64,000 nucleotides of DNA, taken from contig NZ_CP054052.1 of assembly GCF_013283835.1 (NCBI RefSeq), positions 2,108,001 to 2,172,000 of the forward strand, in the 5' to 3' direction. Position 1 is the stretch's first letter. The number at the start of each line of letters is the position of its first letter. Positions 17,721 to 27,016 of the stretch are shown piece by piece. Below the pieces are notes generated by a model, which searched no databases, was not told the DNA's origin, and was given only the letters and a program-made list of their open reading frames with translations. Source of the DNA: Poseidonibacter lekithochrous. GTDB lineage: Bacteria > Campylobacterota > Campylobacteria > Campylobacterales > Arcobacteraceae. The translations under genes were made by a program, and so were the position numbers.

Positions 17721-17726
17721 TATAAT
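17721..17726 (+). promoter_or_regulatory. -10 box of the kinase/regulator operon
   Basis: A perfect TATAAT preceded by TTAATG, 26 bp before ATG 17753; downstream of the half-site cluster. Confidence 0.6.
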
Positions 17727-17752
17727 ATTCAAAAATATAGGTTTTCATTATT

Positions 17753-19597
17753 ATGTGGCATTACAAAATATTATTAATTATTTTTATCAACAGCTATCTA
17801 TCTGCGCAAGTTTTAAACATTCCTAATCAAAATGGTTTTTATGATCTACTACCAAAATCTCAAATTTATGTGGATAATTCTCAAAAGAAAACATTTGAAG
17901 AAATATCAAATAACCCTCAATATTTCATTAAAAATGACAAAAAATTAATTGGCTATGGATACTCACCAAATATAAATGTATGGATTAAATTCAAAATTCA
18001 TAATAAAACAAATAAAAAAGTCTATAGAGTTTTAGAATATGATAATGCACTAACTACAAACATAAAATTTTATTCTCCTGATAATGAATATAAGTATGTA
18101 CAAGAGGGGCTTTATAATATAAATGAGAATAGAAAAACTATTAATCCTAATTTCTCAATTCAATTAGAAGCAAATGAAAGTAAAACTTATTATATACAAG
18201 CCTCTTCTTATATAACTACACTTATTGTAAAACTAAATCTTTGGGAAAATGATTCTTATTTTACAAATGAAATTAAGTACCAAATTATATTAGCCTTTTT
18301 CTTTGGAGCTATGATTATTCTAGCTTTATATAATCTATTTATCTATTTTATCACTAAAGATAATAGTTACTTATTTTATGTAATTTATATTTTTGGAATT
18401 GTACTTCATCAGTTAATGTACAGAGGTATTGCAAATATTTATATGTTGAGTCCAGAATGGGTAGAAAATGTAATTAGATATGCCTCTTTAATTACTGGAT
18501 TACCAGTACTTGCGTTAGCACTGTTTACAAGATCATTTCTTCGTACACAACAATATCCTAAACTTCATAAACTACTAAATATTTATCTTTTAGCTTTTCC
18601 TTTTATATTAACAATCTTTTTATTCACAGACATGTTTAATAAATATAGAAATGTATTTAGTGTTCTATTATTAGTATTTTTAATTAGTATTACTATTTAT
18701 GCCACATTCAAAAAAAACAGACAAGCTTATTTTGTACTCTTTGGCTGGGCGATGTTCTTTACTGTTGGTATGTTTATGTACCTATCAAGTCTAGGAGTTT
18801 TTAATATTTATAGCTCTTTCCCTTATTATATTGAAGTTGCTTTGATTATTGAAGCTATTGTTTTCTCTATTGCCTTAGCTGATAGAATCAAACAATTACA
18901 GGTGGATAAAGAAAATGCAAATAAAGAACTAATACTTCAACAAGAAAATGAGAAAAATAGACTGGAAATAAAAGTAGAAGAAAAAACCCATGATTTAAAA
19001 ACTGCATTAGATGAAAAAGGTCTTTTGTTAAAAGAATTAAATCATAGAGTAAAAAACAATATGCAAACTATAGTATCCCTAATTAGGCTACAAAGTGATG
19101 AAATAGAAGATGAAAAAGTTCAAGATTTATTTATCACTATTCAAAATAGAATTAATGCGATGAGTCATTTACATGAACTACTATACAAACAAGATAATAT
19201 CGCAAATGTTAATGCTTATGAGTATTTTGAGCTATTAATTGAAGAGGTTCAATATAGTTATAACACTGCTGTTCAAATAAAATTTGATATTAAAACACAA
19301 CTAAAAATTGAGCAGGCTATTTATTGTGGATTGATTCTAAATGAGTTGATTTCAAATTCATTCAAATATGCCTTTCCTACGAATGAAGGAAAAGTATTTA
19401 TTAATTTAGAAAAAAAAGAAGATACCTTTGTATTAACAGTAAAAGATAATGGTGTTGGTTACGATCAAAGTGCACCATCAAACTCTTTGGGTTTAATTCT
19501 AGTAGAAACACTAGCAAAAGAACAACTAAAAGGTGATATAAAAATCAAAACTAATGATGGGGTTACAGTAATAATAAGTTGGAAAGAAAACATATGA
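17753..19597 (+). CDS. 7TMR-DISM sensor histidine kinase (HisKA_2 type)
   Basis: A 614-residue membrane sensor kinase. After a signal sequence, residues ~30-165 form a periplasmic 7TMR-DISMED2-like sensing domain (WIKFKIHNKTNKKVYRVLEY). Residues ~180-380 carry seven transmembrane helices (7TMR-DISM). A coiled coil at ~385-425 leads to a HisKA_2 phosphoacceptor ELNHRVKNNMQTIVSL (His at about 430) and an HATPase domain with GLILNELISNSFKYAF and DNGVGY. It senses an unknown, possibly small-molecule, signal outside the inner membrane and phosphorylates its partner. The response regulator ATG overlaps this stop (ATGA). The matching operator before this gene suggests autoregulation. Confidence 0.9.
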   Translation: MWHYKILLIIFINSYLSAQVLNIPNQNGFYDLLPKSQIYVDNSQKKTFEEISNNPQYFIKNDKKLIGYGYSPNINVWIKFKIHNKTNKKVYRVLEYDNALTTNIKFYSPDNEYKYVQEGLYNINENRKTINPNFSIQLEANESKTYYIQASSYITTLIVKLNLWENDSYFTNEIKYQIILAFFFGAMIILALYNLFIYFITKDNSYLFYVIYIFGIVLHQLMYRGIANIYMLSPEWVENVIRYASLITGLPVLALALFTRSFLRTQQYPKLHKLLNIYLLAFPFILTIFLFTDMFNKYRNVFSVLLLVFLISITIYATFKKNRQAYFVLFGWAMFFTVGMFMYLSSLGVFNIYSSFPYYIEVALIIEAIVFSIALADRIKQLQVDKENANKELILQQENEKNRLEIKVEEKTHDLKTALDEKGLLLKELNHRVKNNMQTIVSLIRLQSDEIEDEKVQDLFITIQNRINAMSHLHELLYKQDNIANVNAYEYFELLIEEVQYSYNTAVQIKFDIKTQLKIEQAIYCGLILNELISNSFKYAFPTNEGKVFINLEKKEDTFVLTVKDNGVGYDQSAPSNSLGLILVETLAKEQLKGDIKIKTNDGVTVIISWKENI

Positions 19598-20286
19598 AAA
19601 GAAGAATATTAATAGTAGAAGACCAAACAGTGATTTCACTTGGACTTAAAAGAGAAATCATAAAGCTTGGACATGAAGTTGTAGCAACTGCTACAAACTA
19701 TGATGATGCCATATATAGTATTGAACAAAAAAAACCTGATATTATAATCATGGATATACACTTAGGAAATGATTGTAAAGATGGTATTGATATAGCTGAT
19801 ACTATTAGACTAGAAGGTAATCAAACACCTATTTTGTACATAACAGCCTATTCAGACGAAATAACTCTAAGTAGAGCGGCACAAACTAATCCTGTTGGAT
19901 ATATGACTAAACCATATAAGAATGATGATTTAAAATCAACATTAATATTAACTATCTATAAAATTGAACAAGCAAATAAGGAGATGATTGAAAAAATAAG
20001 AAAACCACTTGGTTATGACTATTATTATGACCCAGAAAATGAAAACCTTTTTTACAAGGATATACCAATACAATTAAGTGTAAAAGAGTCTACATTACTA
20101 AAAATGCTTTTTGAAGCAAAAGAAATGATAGTACCTTTTAGCAAACTAGAATATATAATTTGGCCTGATGGTCCAGTATCAAATAGCACGCTTCGAACAC
20201 TAAATTACAGACTTAGAGCAAAACTTGACAACAAACTTATAGAAACAATCCCCTCTTTTGGCATAAAATTAACAATTCATAAATAA
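19594..20286 (+). CDS. Response regulator, receiver plus OmpR-type winged helix
   Basis: A 230-residue regulator starting at ATG 19594, which overlaps the kinase stop as ATGA. A TTG at 19579 is less likely. The receiver domain (~1-120) shows VEDQ acidic residues, phospho-acceptor Asp in IIIMDIHLG (about 50), Thr/Ser in YITAYS and Lys in MTKPYK. The C-terminal ~90 residues are a Trans_reg_C winged helix (LSVKESTLLKMLFEA, recognition region STLRTLNYRLRAKL). It should bind DNA as a dimer on direct half-sites and is the natural candidate for the GTGACG repeats found upstream of its own operon and of the next gene. Confidence 0.9.
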   Translation: MKRRILIVEDQTVISLGLKREIIKLGHEVVATATNYDDAIYSIEQKKPDIIIMDIHLGNDCKDGIDIADTIRLEGNQTPILYITAYSDEITLSRAAQTNPVGYMTKPYKNDDLKSTLILTIYKIEQANKEMIEKIRKPLGYDYYYDPENENLFYKDIPIQLSVKESTLLKMLFEAKEMIVPFSKLEYIIWPDGPVSNSTLRTLNYRLRAKLDNKLIETIPSFGIKLTIHK

Positions 20287-20314
20287 TCTTTTTTTATACC
20301 TTATCAAATTTATA

Positions 20315-20345
20315 ATATTACTCATCCCTAGCGATGATGTAATAT
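20315..20345 (+). other. Hairpin in the gap between the regulator and the acyltransferase-like gene
   Basis: ATATTACTCATC (20315-20326) pairs with GATGATGTAATAT (20333-20345) with one bulge and loop CCTAGC. No T run follows on the plus strand, so it may attenuate or stabilise the mRNA rather than terminate it. Confidence 0.4.
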
Positions 20346-20424
20346 CTACAAAAAAACACAATCCTTTACTTATTTAATCACCTATTCTAAAAAATTATTA
20401 CTTCCTAATGCCTAATTTTTTCTT

Positions 20425-20450
20425 GTGACGCTAGCTATGACGCCGCATAA
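20425..20450 (+). promoter_or_regulatory. Operator and -10 box of the LuxI/FeeM-like gene
   Basis: GTGACGCTAGCTATGACG (20425-20442) has two TGACG half-sites 12 bp apart and matches the block upstream of the kinase operon at 15 of 18 positions on the opposite strand. A CATAAT at 20445-20450 follows at once as a probable -10 box, placing the site where an activator would contact polymerase. The start codon is 39 bp further on. Confidence 0.6.
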
Positions 20451-20488
20451 TTAGTATCCGTCCTATCTTAAAAGATAAGGATGAAAAA

Positions 20489-21247
20489 ATGTTTAACATA
20501 AACAAAAATATAACGTTAAACCAACTAGAAAAAAATATACAAGAAATCTTGTATAAAAAAATCGATTGTATGCCAGAAGATTTCAATCATGAAATGAAAT
20601 TGGCTCTAGAATTATTTCAAAAAAGAGTTTTTTTAGAAAAAACTATAGATGAGACTATCTCTTTCAACAAACAGTTTATTTGGGAAAATAAAAACAAAAA
20701 TCTTTCATTAGCAACTACTGCTGAAGACCTACTCAATGTATTCAAATTAAGAAGTAATATTTATGGAAACTTGAATTATCAAGATGAATTTCCTGATTTT
20801 ATAAATGGATTAAATTTTGATAATTATGATTTTACATCTGCTATTATTTTGTATAAAAGCAATGGTGTTATTTCAGGTACTACAAGAATAATTGTAGACT
20901 CAGAAAACAGACTTCCAATTGAGCATAAATTCTCATTAGATAACTATCGTGGTATAAATAAAACAATAGCTGAACTATCAAGACTAATTGTAAGTAATGA
21001 AAATAAAGGTTTGAATCTAGAATTCAAATATCTAATGCAGGGAATATATCAACTATATTCTCAAAATGATTTAGATCTAATGTTTTTGGTTATTGTAAAA
21101 GAACACTATAAACTGTATTCAAAATTTGGAGGCAGTGAGATAATTAAGGAGTTTGATGACTATGGAAATTTAGGTCATGGAACTATGATTTTATCATGGG
21201 ATCCAAGTAAGGTTTCAAAATTCTTTGAAAAAGCATTTTTGAAATAA
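20489..21247 (+). CDS. LuxI/FeeM-fold N-acyltransferase-like protein
   Basis: A 252-residue protein whose C-terminal ~180 residues resemble the autoinducer-synthase/FeeM branch of the GNAT fold. Features are VFKLRSNIYGNLNYQDEFPD (the R..Y/F...EFPD entry of the family, about residue 85), SGTTRIIVDSENRLPIE (R..RL...LP strand, about 130) and IAELSRLIVSNENKG (the ELSR motif, about 165). Such enzymes move an acyl chain from acyl-ACP onto an amine such as homoserine lactone precursor or an amino acid. The first ~70 residues are not recognised. Start ATG lies 8 bases after AAGG. It has its own promoter with the kinase/regulator operator, suggesting it produces or modifies a signal under their control. 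Product unknown. Confidence 0.65.
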   Translation: MFNINKNITLNQLEKNIQEILYKKIDCMPEDFNHEMKLALELFQKRVFLEKTIDETISFNKQFIWENKNKNLSLATTAEDLLNVFKLRSNIYGNLNYQDEFPDFINGLNFDNYDFTSAIILYKSNGVISGTTRIIVDSENRLPIEHKFSLDNYRGINKTIAELSRLIVSNENKGLNLEFKYLMQGIYQLYSQNDLDLMFLVIVKEHYKLYSKFGGSEIIKEFDDYGNLGHGTMILSWDPSKVSKFFEKAFLK

Positions 21248-21250
21248 AAT

Positions 21251-21282
21251 AAAAAAGAGTCTTAACTTAAGACTCTTTTTTT
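21251..21282 (+). terminator. Bidirectional terminator between the acyltransferase-like gene and rlmF
   Basis: Perfect stem GAGTCTTAA (21257-21265) / TTAAGACTC (21267-21275) flanked by A6 and T8, symmetrical and usable from both convergent genes. Confidence 0.9.
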
Positions 21283-22228
21283 ATTGCCAGTTTTTTGACC
21301 ACTCTTTTTGTTCTTCTTTACTTAAGAAAGTCCAGATTACAATTCTAGATATTTTTTGTCCATGTTGCATTTCTATAGTATCAAATTCAACTGGTTTGAT
21401 TTCTTCGATTGTTTTATAAATATAAGGTAAATTGTCTTTTTTAGAAACGATTGTACTAAACCAAAAACAGTTTTTAGCATATTTTTTACTTTGTCTCATC
21501 ATTGATTTAATAAAAGCAACTTCTCCACCTTTGCACCATAGTTCATTGCTTTTTCCACCGAAGTTTAATGAAGCTTTTTCAACTACTCTTTTTGTAAGGT
21601 TTTGAACTTTTCTTTTACTTCCAGCTTCTGCTTCTTTTTGTGATTTATGGAAAGGAGGATTACATAAAGTAAAATCAAATCTATCATTTTCTTTGATAAT
21701 TCCAGTGAAAATACTATCATGATTTAATTGTAATCTACACTCAACATTTCCTACTAAAGATTTGTTTGCTTCAACAATACTTTGAGATGATTCTATTGAT
21801 TCTTTTTCAATATCACTACCTACAAAAGACCAACCATATACACTATTTCCAATAATAGGATAAATACAGTTTGAACCAATACCAACATCTAAACCTTTGA
21901 TGTTTTTACCTGTTGGTGCTTTTCCACCATTGAACTCAGCTAATAAATCAGCAATATAGTGAAGATAATCAGCTCGCCCTGGAATTGGAGGACATAAATA
22001 TCCTTTTGGAATTGACCATTTTTTAATACCGTAAAAATGAGCTAATAAGGCTTTGTTTAAAGTAAGTACTTCTTCTGCATTTGCAAAGTCAATTGATAAA
22101 TCACCATATGCGTTCTCTGCTACAAACTCACCTAGTTTTGGTAAGCTTTTGATAAGTGCAGGAAAATCATATCTTTTGTTGTGAGGATTACGTGGATGTA
22201 ATCCTTTTTTGTGTTGTTTGTGTGCCAT
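21281..22228 (-). CDS. rlmF: 23S rRNA (adenine-1618 N6)-methyltransferase
   Basis: A 315-residue RlmF. It begins with the characteristic basic stretch KGLHPRNPHNKRYDFPALIK and SLPKL, then IPKGYLCPPIPGRADYLHY (about 95), a SAM-binding LDVGIGSNCIYPI (motif I, about 125), and the N6-adenine methyltransferase catalytic FTLCNPPFH (NPPF, about 190). It methylates A1618 of 23S rRNA on the large subunit. Length and motifs are complete. It closes the minus-strand run that includes the Wadjet genes but is a core gene, and it probably marks the chromosomal border of the defence island. Confidence 0.95.
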   Translation of the reverse strand: MAHKQHKKGLHPRNPHNKRYDFPALIKSLPKLGEFVAENAYGDLSIDFANAEEVLTLNKALLAHFYGIKKWSIPKGYLCPPIPGRADYLHYIADLLAEFNGGKAPTGKNIKGLDVGIGSNCIYPIIGNSVYGWSFVGSDIEKESIESSQSIVEANKSLVGNVECRLQLNHDSIFTGIIKENDRFDFTLCNPPFHKSQKEAEAGSKRKVQNLTKRVVEKASLNFGGKSNELWCKGGEVAFIKSMMRQSKKYAKNCFWFSTIVSKKDNLPYIYKTIEEIKPVEFDTIEMQHGQKISRIVIWTFLSKEEQKEWSKNWQ

Positions 22229-22305
22229 AATATTGTCTTAATATTTAAATTTTTTGTATTGTACTATGATATTTCTAATTTTGAATGAATTTTGCTATTT
22301 TTAAT

Positions 22306-23442
22306 TTATTTAATCAAATCTAATTCAACAATTTCTTGGTCTAAAAATAAATTAGTTTTATTTAATGACGGTATTAATTCTTCATTTGTATATTTACAAC
22401 TAGAATTTGTAACAGTTTTTTGATTTTGTTTATCTACCATATTAGGTCTATGTGCTTCAGATAACTCTAGTTTTTTAACCATTAAAGAATATGCTTTTTC
22501 CCAAGCTTTTAAATTTTGGAAATTATCTTTTAAAGAATTTAGAATAGAAATTCCAGAATAATCTAAATCACCCCAAAAATATACTTCTCTTTTTTCATTA
22601 TCATTAGAGTAAAACCAATCAAGAAACTCTTGTTTTTCTTTTGTATCAAAAAAATCAGTATTACTAAAAAATATTTTACTTCCTTCTTCTTGACGCACTC
22701 TTTTTGCAGAAGCTTTAAAGCCAGAAGCAAAAATTAGTATTAACTCATCAAATACACTATTTTTACACTCAATACATGCAATAAAAGTTTCTAGATTTTC
22801 AATAAATAATACATCTTTTGCATTTTTTGTTTTAACATGTAGTTGTAATAATATAGGCTTATCTAATAAATGGAAGTATTTACATAATTCATATTTATTA
22901 TCAAAAACTTTTGACATACCCCAAAAACATCTAGCACTTTCTTGTCTTATTGAATTGCTTTTTTTATTAGATTTAACCCAAATTTCAAATTTTTCTAAAA
23001 CTTCTAAATGTGATTTAGTCTTAATTCCTATTGGCGATTTTTTTAGTATTTCAAGAAGTTCATCATCAAAATTAAATTTTAATAAGGCATTTTCCCAAGT
23101 ATCGACAATCTTATTTCTATAATAAAATTCTCTAATTATGTTTTCAAAATCTTTATTAAAAATAAGTTTTACATTTCGTTCAATTAAAGGAAGAAAACTT
23201 TTACTGTTTTTAGAAAAAGAAAAAAGTCCTTGTTTTACAAGACTTTCAATATCTTTTTCTAAATACTCATCATTTAATTCTTCACTTGGTTCATATAACT
23301 CTTTAAAATTTTTCTCATTTATTGCAATATTAATATTATTTGTTCTTTGAGAAAAAGGCTTTTTATCTAATTGATTTAATATATCATTTAGCACTTTACT
23401 TATAGAAGGATTTTCTAAAGAACAAATAAGTTTATCATTCAT
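22306..23442 (-). CDS. jetD: Wadjet subunit JetD (Toprim-type nuclease subunit)
   Basis: A 378-residue protein at the end of the jet operon. The N-terminal ~180 residues are the DUF3322-like arm, and residues ~220-370 a DUF2220/Toprim-like domain with EVYFWGDLDYSGISIL (acidic DxD-type metal site) and the usual C-terminal FLDQEIVELD. In known Wadjet systems JetD is the topoisomerase VI-related nuclease that cleaves plasmid DNA after JetABC extrudes a loop. The start overlaps the end of jetC by 8 bases. The Toprim acidic residues are present, so it is expected to be active. Confidence 0.88.
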   Translation of the reverse strand: MNDKLICSLENPSISKVLNDILNQLDKKPFSQRTNNINIAINEKNFKELYEPSEELNDEYLEKDIESLVKQGLFSFSKNSKSFLPLIERNVKLIFNKDFENIIREFYYRNKIVDTWENALLKFNFDDELLEILKKSPIGIKTKSHLEVLEKFEIWVKSNKKSNSIRQESARCFWGMSKVFDNKYELCKYFHLLDKPILLQLHVKTKNAKDVLFIENLETFIACIECKNSVFDELILIFASGFKASAKRVRQEEGSKIFFSNTDFFDTKEKQEFLDWFYSNDNEKREVYFWGDLDYSGISILNSLKDNFQNLKAWEKAYSLMVKKLELSEAHRPNMVDKQNQKTVTNSSCKYTNEELIPSLNKTNLFLDQEIVELDLIK

Positions 23443-26400
23443 AAACTTTCTCAGCTTCTCTTGTCACTTCATCAAAAAGATTTTGTTCTTCAACTTCATA
23501 TAGTTTTTTAATCTCTTTATTGTTTCTGCTTTTAAACTCTACAAATGTTTGATAATCTAACTCACCATTATCATATGCTCCTAGTGGGAACTGTACAAAG
23601 TGATAGTTTGAGGAGTCAATCTCGTAGAATGTTCCTACATTTTTTGTAGGCATTGCACATATGATTTGGAAACCTAAACTTTCATTTAAATATGAAAGAA
23701 TCTCTTTTGATCTTTTTTCATTTGATTTTAGGAAACTCTCATCGATAATAATAGCTTCTAGTGAGTTTGTATTTGTTTCGCTTGGTTTTAGTGCTGATTG
23801 AAGGTTGATTGATCTGATAATATAATATGACGTTTCACCCTGACCACCTGAGTTTTTACCATTTCTAGATAAAGAAATACTAGCTCCATCTATTTCTTGG
23901 AAAATATCATAGTTGTTGTAGTTTCTATAATCAGAGATTCTAAGAAGCTCTGTAATATGCTTCTCATTATCCATAAATAGTGATAATAGAGAGTTTGAAA
24001 TATCTACAAAACCTTGTTTTTCTAACTCTTCAAAAAGTGAACCATCTTCTACTGTATCTTTACTCTCATGTATGATTTTAAAATACTCTTGATATTGACG
24101 TAGTTCTTCATCTGCTACACTTCTTTTGATTTTAAATGTTTCATTTCCAAACTTATGTTTTTTCAAAGTATCATTTAAAATATCTATTGAGTGTTCCCCT
24201 CTTTTGATATTTTGATAGATTGCATTACAGAAGTCATTTAAGAATGTATTTTTGAACTTCTTGTCTGCATCTTGGATTTCATTTTTATACTTAAATGTTA
24301 AAGAATTGTTTTTATCATCAATTCTATTGATAAGCTCTTTTTTAAAGCCTATAAGCTCTTCAAAGTGGTTTGAGCATACAATTATCTCTTCAAAACTAAG
24401 TGGCTGTGGTAAGCTTACTTTTTGAGATAGATTTTGAATTGTATAGTAGTTATCAAACTCGTGCCATAAACTAGCTAAGTTTGATAATAAATTTGATGGA
24501 GCTTTCATATCATGTGATAAATCAATCATTTTGATTAGATTTTTCTCATAGTTTTCAAAACCTATATTTGATTGAATTACTAATTTATCATAAACTACTT
24601 CTTGTGTGTTTCTACTAAGACTTAAAGTATTTTTCTTATCTTCAAGTACTAAAAGATTGTTCTTCTCTACTAGTTCTTTTTCTCCAAAAGATCTAGTGTT
24701 TGAACCTATATCTTGATTTAATTGTTTTGATTCTTGCTTGATTTGCTCTAATCTTAGTTTTGTATTGTTTATCTCTTGTGATATTTCATCAAAAGCAGAA
24801 GTGTCTATTAGCTGTTTTATCTTTTGATTATCAGCGTAGGCTTTATAGTTTGCATTTATATAAGAAATATCATCTAAATTTGCTATTTTTTTGTTTTTAT
24901 CAAAAGTATTTAAAAGCATTGTAACTTGTCTTGAAATATCAATACTTCCTTCGATACTATTTCTTTGTAACTCTAAAGCTTTTAACTCATCTTTCATTTT
25001 GTATAAAGTCTGTCTTTGAGCTTCTTCTCCAAAAATAAATCTTTTGTCTTTTAAATCACAAGTAAATAGAAGATTTCCACTAGCAGCTTTACAGTCAACT
25101 GTCACACCTCTTTTTGCTTTTGTAAGCTCGTAAGAGTTTTGTACTTGTAATACATCACCATAGGCTGTAATTAGGTAAGCTTCGGCTTTTTCATTTGTAA
25201 TTTTTAGTAAATTTACTATTGATTCTTCATCTATACTTTTACCTCTATAAGAAAGCTCATCTAATACTTTTTTACCTTGAATGATTTTGATTTTTAGATT
25301 ATTTTGCCTTACTATATCAATAGCTTCTTTTTCATATTCACTTGATACGATTACTGAAAATCTATTGTTACCAATATATCCTTCAATAGCTTCTCTCCAC
25401 TCATCATCTAATAATTCCACATATTCATATAATAGATGAGCATTAGCATTTGGAAGTTTCTTAGTCAAAAAATCAAAAGAGTCTTGGATAAAAGAAGGAC
25501 AGAAAAATCTAGTCTCTTCTAAAGACTTAATCTCACTTTGTATTGTTTTTATCTCTTCGCTTAATTCTTCTTTTTGCATCTTCTTTTGGATGAAGTCTTC
25601 TTCTATTTTCTCTTTTTCTTGAGAGAACTCCAAAGAATTAACAAAAGCAAAATATGCATCTATAACTTTATCTAGAAGTTCTCTAAATCTTACTACTTGA
25701 TACTTTAAATCAGGTGAGTTAATATCATTATTTAAAAAGTATTGATTAAATGATTCGTTTTCAAACTCATTTAAAATCACTTTGAAATCACTCAGAATCA
25801 TACAAATATTTTCATGTTTTTCTCTATGTACAAAAACAGAAGAGATATCTCTAGAAATCTTTTCTATATTTCCAATAATATGAATAGTATTTGAAATACC
25901 TTTGTTGAAATCTTTTCTAATATCATCAAGTTTTTTATTTATATCGTTTAGCTCTTTTACTTTATCATTTGCATTTTGAGCTACTTTTAATTCAAGTAGA
26001 TTATCTTTTAGAGTATCTTCTTCTAAGTCTAGTTTTTTGGCTTTGTTTTCTAGTCTTTTTATTTCTCTTTCAATTTTTATATACTTTTTTTCATCTGTTA
26101 TGATTTTTTTCTCTTGTTTTAAAACCTCATAATGATTGTATATAAAATGTTCTTCCCCTAAAATATGCCATTTTCTAATAATCGCAGACATTTTAGACTC
26201 TAGTTTTGAAAGTATTGAGATGCCCTCTTCTACTTCTTTTGCATCTTTTTTTAGCTTGTCTAAGGCTCGAATAGTATCTGATAAAGAAGATACTTCATCT
26301 TTCATATCTTTTGGAGCTAAGAATTCATTTCTTACAAAAGCATTGATATTATCAACTGGTCTTGCATGGATGAAGTTTGAAAAAGCTCGTGCAGCTTTTT

Positions 26401-27016
26401 CTGATAAGGCTGATGTTGTTTTTGTTTTACCCCATAGGTTTCCATATAGAGTATTTAAATAGTCACTTTTATCTAAACATCTGATTACATTTTCTTTTTC
26501 ATACTTTGCAGATAAACTTTTGTATAGCTCTTTATGATCTAAAAGCTTATTGTTTTCATCTTTTATATCATCTTGACATAGTTGTGTATCTTTAATTACA
26601 AAGAAATTCAAGCTATCTAAAATAGGTCTTTTCTCACCCTTTGACTCTTCAAAAGAAACAGTTCCTGTAATAAGTGCTGAGAAGTTGGCAATATCTTCAC
26701 CTTTTGTACTTTGGAAACATACAGCGATTGTAGATCTACATCCATTTGGTCGTGAGAATTTAAATCTATCTTCCCCTGCAAAATACCCTTGGATAGTTCG
26801 ATACTCTTTATTTCTCTTTTTATTTTGAGCTTCATCTTGCCCTGCGTTGTATTGAACAATACCTTTTTTATTTGCTGTCATTAGAGTCTGGATAGCATCA
26901 AGCATAGTACTTTTTCCTACACCTGTTTCACCAGTTAGAAATACTAAATCAGATAAGTCATACTCTTGGTTTGGGATATTTGCCCAGTTTGCAATAATAA
27001 GTTTATTTATCTTCAT
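23435..27016 (-). CDS. jetC: Wadjet subunit JetC (SMC-like ATPase)
   Basis: A 1193-residue SMC/MukB-like motor. Walker A FLTGETGVGKSTMLDAIQTL is at about residue 28. Two long coiled-coil arms (about 270-480 and 690-1000) flank a hinge-like segment with YIGNNRFSVIVSSEYEKEAI (about 560). The C-terminal half-site has the signature NSGGQGETSYYIIRS (about 1060) and Walker B LEAIIIDESF with following Ser/Asn. With JetA and JetB it forms a condensin-like loop-extruding complex that recognises small circular DNA. It overlaps jetB by 14 bases and jetD by 8. No frame damage was seen, so the motor appears intact. Confidence 0.92.
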   Translation of the reverse strand: MKINKLIIANWANIPNQEYDLSDLVFLTGETGVGKSTMLDAIQTLMTANKKGIVQYNAGQDEAQNKKRNKEYRTIQGYFAGEDRFKFSRPNGCRSTIAVCFQSTKGEDIANFSALITGTVSFEESKGEKRPILDSLNFFVIKDTQLCQDDIKDENNKLLDHKELYKSLSAKYEKENVIRCLDKSDYLNTLYGNLWGKTKTTSALSEKAARAFSNFIHARPVDNINAFVRNEFLAPKDMKDEVSSLSDTIRALDKLKKDAKEVEEGISILSKLESKMSAIIRKWHILGEEHFIYNHYEVLKQEKKIITDEKKYIKIEREIKRLENKAKKLDLEEDTLKDNLLELKVAQNANDKVKELNDINKKLDDIRKDFNKGISNTIHIIGNIEKISRDISSVFVHREKHENICMILSDFKVILNEFENESFNQYFLNNDINSPDLKYQVVRFRELLDKVIDAYFAFVNSLEFSQEKEKIEEDFIQKKMQKEELSEEIKTIQSEIKSLEETRFFCPSFIQDSFDFLTKKLPNANAHLLYEYVELLDDEWREAIEGYIGNNRFSVIVSSEYEKEAIDIVRQNNLKIKIIQGKKVLDELSYRGKSIDEESIVNLLKITNEKAEAYLITAYGDVLQVQNSYELTKAKRGVTVDCKAASGNLLFTCDLKDKRFIFGEEAQRQTLYKMKDELKALELQRNSIEGSIDISRQVTMLLNTFDKNKKIANLDDISYINANYKAYADNQKIKQLIDTSAFDEISQEINNTKLRLEQIKQESKQLNQDIGSNTRSFGEKELVEKNNLLVLEDKKNTLSLSRNTQEVVYDKLVIQSNIGFENYEKNLIKMIDLSHDMKAPSNLLSNLASLWHEFDNYYTIQNLSQKVSLPQPLSFEEIIVCSNHFEELIGFKKELINRIDDKNNSLTFKYKNEIQDADKKFKNTFLNDFCNAIYQNIKRGEHSIDILNDTLKKHKFGNETFKIKRSVADEELRQYQEYFKIIHESKDTVEDGSLFEELEKQGFVDISNSLLSLFMDNEKHITELLRISDYRNYNNYDIFQEIDGASISLSRNGKNSGGQGETSYYIIRSINLQSALKPSETNTNSLEAIIIDESFLKSNEKRSKEILSYLNESLGFQIICAMPTKNVGTFYEIDSSNYHFVQFPLGAYDNGELDYQTFVEFKSRNNKEIKKLYEVEEQNLFDEVTREAEKVYE

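Noticed and set aside
26136-26462. Plus-strand open frame inside jetC
   Set aside because: Opposite-strand shadow of a long conserved coding region; no ribosome site.
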